A stretch of DNA of 64,000 nt from Bacillota bacterium. Lineage in GTDB: Bacteria > Bacillota > Clostridia > Lachnospirales > Lachnospiraceae. This document shows positions 61,211-64,000 of this stretch, piece by piece. The stretch covers positions 1 to 64,000 of the forward strand of contig JAEYSV010000029.1 of NCBI GenBank assembly GCA_023434365.1, written 5' to 3'. Numbering within the stretch: position 1 is the first letter of the stretch; each line of letters opens with the position of its first letter. Both the position numbers and the translations under genes were made by a program. The notes beneath the pieces are model-generated. The model did not search any database and was not told where the DNA came from. It saw only the letters and a program-made list of their open reading frames with translations.

Positions 61211-61549
61211 ATGGCTTTTTATAAGCAACCCTGTATTCACTGTGGTACATATATTGATCGAGATACACGCTTTTGTCCCTCATGTCAAAGTAGCAGTCCC
61301 TTTGGATATCATTGCCCAACATGCCGTAAGCAGGTCCTAAAAGGTCAGCCAATTTGCTCTGACTGTGGGCGCCCTTTATATGTGAGCTGTCCTGCCTGTG
61401 GCAACCCGACCTTTGTTCAAGACAGATGCGAGGTTTGTGGCTCATCATTAATGGTACTGTGTCAGAACCCTCGTTGTGGCGAGGCTCAATTTTTCCAAAA
61501 CACGAAATGCACGGCTTGTGGCAAAAAAATCAAACCATACAAGAAATGA
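61211..61549 (+). CDS. Small multi-zinc-ribbon protein, unknown
   Basis: A 112-residue protein made almost entirely of cysteine ribbons, four in a row: CIHCG...CPSC, CPTC...CSDCG, CPACG...CEVCG and a last pair CQNPRCG...CTACG. Positive charges near the C-terminus (KKIKPYKK) could favour nucleic-acid contact, but this is weak. ATG 61211 lies one base after the upstream stop and has GGAGG before it. No known family was recognised. Confidence 0.78.
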   Translation: MAFYKQPCIHCGTYIDRDTRFCPSCQSSSPFGYHCPTCRKQVLKGQPICSDCGRPLYVSCPACGNPTFVQDRCEVCGSSLMVLCQNPRCGEAQFFQNTKCTACGKKIKPYKK

Positions 61550-61560
61550 GGTGTTAATCT

Positions 61561-62328
61561 ATGCTTTACTCTTTTACTCGTAATTACGAAGATAATTCCA
61601 CTGAGGCAGGGTTTCAGTTTACTTTTTACTGTGATCATTGCCAGGATGGATTTAAAAGTAGCTTTATTCAGTCTGAAACTTATAAAAAAGGGAAAGGAAT
61701 ACGAGGCATTGCTCAAGGCGCCAGTGTACTAGGGCATTTTTTTGGAGGTAGACTTAGTAGTGTCGGTTATTCGATAGAACGAGGCGGAGATGTTCTGTCT
61801 GAGCGTTTTGAGGGAATGAGTCCAGAATGGCAAAAGGAACATGAAAAAGCTTTTGAGCAAGCAAAAAACGAAGCGCAACAACATTTTCATCGCTGCCATG
61901 GCTGCACAAATTGGGTATGTGATTCATGTTTTAACGAAGAAGAAGGATTATGTACAGAATGTGCTCCACGGCAAGAAATCTCTGTAGCAAAGGCTCGCGC
62001 TGATGCCATAAAACGCAATATCTCAGAAGCAGCTGATACAGCAACACTCTGGAAGGGTCAATTAGAAAGTAAGACGACAGTCTGTCCAGTCTGTGGCAAA
62101 CCTGCAGGCAACGGCAAGTTCTGCAATAATTGTGGTGCTAATATGGAACTTGCAGTATGTTCCAAATGTGGAGCAAAAAATGCACAGGGAGTACGTTTCT
62201 GTAACCAGTGTGGTGCACCAATGGGCATGTCAGCTGTAAGTGTTCCTACAATAAGTAAATGCCCTGCTTGTGGCAAAGAAAATCCTCCAGGCACAAAGTT
62301 CTGTGGCGATTGTGGATGCAAGTTATAA
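61561..62328 (+). CDS. Multi-zinc-ribbon protein with N-terminal domain, unknown
   Basis: A 255-residue protein. The N-terminal half has FYCDHCQDGF, a Gly-rich hydrophobic segment (ASVLGHFFGGRLSSVGYS) and a Cys cluster CHGCTNWVCDSC plus CTECAP. The C-terminal half carries three zinc ribbons: CPVCGKPAGNGKFCNNCG, CSKCGAKNAQGVRFCNQCG and CPACGKENPPGTKFCGDCG. It lies 11 bases after the preceding gene. Such ribbons often mediate protein-protein contact; no enzymatic motif was seen. Confidence 0.78.
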   Translation: MLYSFTRNYEDNSTEAGFQFTFYCDHCQDGFKSSFIQSETYKKGKGIRGIAQGASVLGHFFGGRLSSVGYSIERGGDVLSERFEGMSPEWQKEHEKAFEQAKNEAQQHFHRCHGCTNWVCDSCFNEEEGLCTECAPRQEISVAKARADAIKRNISEAADTATLWKGQLESKTTVCPVCGKPAGNGKFCNNCGANMELAVCSKCGAKNAQGVRFCNQCGAPMGMSAVSVPTISKCPACGKENPPGTKFCGDCGCKL

Positions 62329-62357
62329 ATAAAATAATATTTATTTTGAGGAACTAT

Positions 62358-62969
62358 ATGAAAAGAATACTAGTAATTATGATAATCTTAGTTTTGGCGA
62401 CCTGCCTATCCTCTTGTAATCAAGAGAATTCAAGTACAGATACAACGCCAGCCATTTCCTCTTCTCCAGGCTTAAATACAACCAAGCCAGCGAAAGAAAC
62501 TGAATCAGTGCCTGTACAAACTGAATCAGTGCCTGTACAAACAGAAAGCTCACAAGAGAAGGATATACACATAGAAGTTACCCCTCCTGAAGGTTGGGAA
62601 CCAGTGGAAGGCTCCGTCTTGCCTGTTCAATACATGAAAAACACCTCAAGCCTTATGGTCAAAGAAGAGCCTTATGCTAGTAACACCTTAGATGAGGTCG
62701 TATCCGAATCACTAGAAATATTCAAAAATGCATTTGATAATGTCACTGTACTTGGGGATTCAGAATCAATTAAGGTGGATGGATATGACGCCAAAAAAGT
62801 AACCTTTACTTGCGGAGTTTCGGGTTTATCCATGAAATATCTCTATGTCTACGTTATCGTGGAAGATAAAACCTATGTAATAACATTTGGTGATATCAGT
62901 GATAGCTTTGATACTCTCGCCGCTGATTATGAAGCCATACTAAACAATATCAAATTTAATGTTAATTAA
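62358..62969 (+). CDS. Lipoprotein of unknown function
   Basis: A 203-residue predicted lipoprotein (KRILVIMIILVLATCLSSC). A low-complexity Ser/Thr/Glu linker carries the tandem heptad ESVPVQT twice (21-bp exact DNA repeat near 62506-62547), and then a compact domain of about 120 residues follows, with PPEGWEPVEGS and YVYVIVEDKTYVITFGD. I chose ATG 62358 with TTGAGG upstream; the open frame upstream overlaps the previous gene and is a shadow. It may anchor or sense at the surface for the zinc-ribbon operon. Confidence 0.8.
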   Translation: MKRILVIMIILVLATCLSSCNQENSSTDTTPAISSSPGLNTTKPAKETESVPVQTESVPVQTESSQEKDIHIEVTPPEGWEPVEGSVLPVQYMKNTSSLMVKEEPYASNTLDEVVSESLEIFKNAFDNVTVLGDSESIKVDGYDAKKVTFTCGVSGLSMKYLYVYVIVEDKTYVITFGDISDSFDTLAADYEAILNNIKFNVN

Positions 62970-63023
62970 GGCCCATTATTACTGATATTCGATATCAATT
63001 CTTGACATATTTAGAACAATAAA

Positions 63024-63070
63024 GGGACTGTTTGGTTACAAGAATTCTTCTGTAACAGAGCAGTCCCTAT
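63024..63070 (+). terminator. Terminator of the zinc-ribbon operon
   Basis: AGGGACTG (63025-63032) pairs with CAGTCCCT (63063-63070) around an inner GTTACA/TGTAAC stem and is followed by ATTTG. It separates the lipoprotein gene from the SleC-like gene. Confidence 0.7.
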
Positions 63071-63159
63071 TTGTATGTAAACGAGGTGTTTTAGAAATGA
63101 TCAAATCAGAATCATAACAAGATTTCTATCATATATTAATACAAAAAACAGGATGAATA

Positions 63160-64000
63160 ATGAATAAAAATTATAATAGAAACAACCAACTATTTCGTAG
63201 GAATATATCCCTAGCTCAAGTTGGTAATCAGAATTTTGGAAGGTTACAAGTTCGTTGCGTAACCAGAGGTTTTACCCCTATTGAGAATGCCGTTGTGCAA
63301 ATCTCTACCACAGCACAACCAGATAATATTATAGAAGAATTTACTAGTAATGTTTCTGGCCTAACTGAAGAAATTGCACTACCGGCTCCAGCAGTTGATT
63401 ATAGCTTAGATCCTGAAGCTACGAATCAACCTTACTCAGAATATATCGTGAAGGTTAGTGCACCTAATTTGTTACCGGTTACTGTTGCAAACGTAGAAAT
63501 ATTCCCAAATGTTACAGCACTACAGGATACTGTATTATATACCGAGGGAACTCAAGATACTGGAAATGTATTCGTGATTCCACCACATACCTTATATGGA
63601 GATTATCCTCCTAAGATAGACGAACCTGAGATAAAACCTCCATCAGAAACCGGTGCCATTGTACTTGATAAAGTAGTGATTCCAGAATTTATCGTAGTTC
63701 ATGACGGGCCACCCTCCGATTCTGGCGCCAAAAATTATTATGTAAGATTCCGGGACTATATTAAGAATGTTGCTTCTAGCGAGATCTATTCGACCTGGCC
63801 CGAATCAACCATTCAGGCCAATATATTAGCAATTATATCTTTTACGCTAAACCGTGTTTTTACAGAGTGGTATCGAAGTAAGGGTTATAATTTTACTATT
63901 ACTTCATCTACTGCCTTTGACCACAAATGGATAGAGGGTAGAAATATATATGCCAATATAGGGTTAGCTGTTGATGAATTATTTACCAATTATCTCTCAC
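63160..64000 (+). CDS. SleC-like spore cortex-lytic enzyme, 5' part
   Basis: The frame starting at ATG 63160 is open to the window end (280 codons) and so is truncated. After an N-terminal region with GRLQVRCVTRG and PIENAVVQI comes VIPEFIVVHDGPPSDSGAKN, FRDYIKNVASSEIYSTWP, AISFTLNRVFTEWYRSKGY and AFDHKWIEGRN. These match the clostridial SleC-type cortex-lytic enzyme family (pre-pro form, made in the mother cell and cleaved by Csp proteases at germination). The peptidoglycan-binding C-terminal part lies outside. The GGATG site is modest. Confidence 0.85.
   Translation, partial: MNKNYNRNNQLFRRNISLAQVGNQNFGRLQVRCVTRGFTPIENAVVQISTTAQPDNIIEEFTSNVSGLTEEIALPAPAVDYSLDPEATNQPYSEYIVKVSAPNLLPVTVANVEIFPNVTALQDTVLYTEGTQDTGNVFVIPPHTLYGDYPPKIDEPEIKPPSETGAIVLDKVVIPEFIVVHDGPPSDSGAKNYYVRFRDYIKNVASSEIYSTWPESTIQANILAIISFTLNRVFTEWYRSKGYNFTITSSTAFDHKWIEGRNIYANIGLAVDELFTNYLS

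Noticed and set aside
61206..61448. Minus-strand open frame inside the zinc-ribbon genes
   Set aside because: A shadow of the cysteine-rich coding sequence, without a start signal.
1..64000. tRNA or rRNA genes
   Set aside because: No cloverleaf with a T-loop GGTTCGAATCC-type sequence and no rRNA-like stretch was recognised by eye; a tRNAscan run would settle it.

Overview
The window reads as a low-GC, spore-forming Clostridia chromosome, most likely a plant-polysaccharide-degrading Lachnospiraceae of the Clostridium (Lachnoclostridium) phytofermentans type. The evidence is AT-rich codon use, strong AGGAGG-type ribosome binding sites, sporulation and germination genes (spoVB, a sleC-like gene), a meso-diaminopimelate peptidoglycan pathway, a GH113-like hydrolase and sugar ABC transporters without their own ATPase. 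The species name is an inference. Most genes lie on the minus strand.

Layout. 1-2270: start of a truncated minus-strand secreted or membrane protein, then a purine/pyrimidine-biased tandem-repeat array split by an intact IS110-family element (about 520-2191). The element has a well-formed candidate bridge-RNA gene upstream of its transposase. 2271-11633: a minus-strand cell-wall and replication block (Cys/Met PLP enzyme, dapF, two tandem murE paralogs, murF, priA, DUF2294). 11993-17899: two HAD phosphatases, an unknown membrane-anchored protein, an azlCD exporter and an ABC-F ATPase. 18046-24862: two signal peptidases I, rpoZ-gmk-yicC, a DUF2628 protein, rqcH and a PHP phosphatase. 24868-25160 is one very long imperfect palindrome. 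25152-37585: a GH113-like hydrolase, a small membrane protein, the iscR-nifS-nifU-mnmA-phosphodiesterase group, spoVB, an LCP protein, a diguanylate cyclase and a subtilase.

37720-60391 is the most distinctive region. Four paralogous, apparently cytoplasmic GHL6-like putative glycoside hydrolases are co-oriented with a CUT1 sugar transporter, a TIM-barrel isomerase-like protein, two D-2-hydroxyacid dehydrogenases, a tartronate-semialdehyde-reductase-like enzyme and a glycerate 2-kinase. They lie beside a CdaR-type sugar-diacid regulator. Together they suggest import of a small glycoside, intracellular cleavage, and funnelling of a C3 acid (glycerate, hydroxypyruvate or tartronate semialdehyde) into glycolysis. 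The substrate is unknown. An amino-acid ABC transporter and a PucR-type regulator follow.

60739-62969: a four-gene cluster of multi-zinc-ribbon proteins and a lipoprotein of unknown role. 63160-64000: the 5' part of a SleC-like spore cortex-lytic enzyme, cut by the window edge.

A recurring oddity is a family of short tandem repeats that begin in or immediately after the stop codons of unrelated genes, always purine-rich on the coding strand. In two genes the repeat supplies the C-terminal residues and the stop. No tRNA, rRNA or CRISPR array was recognised.
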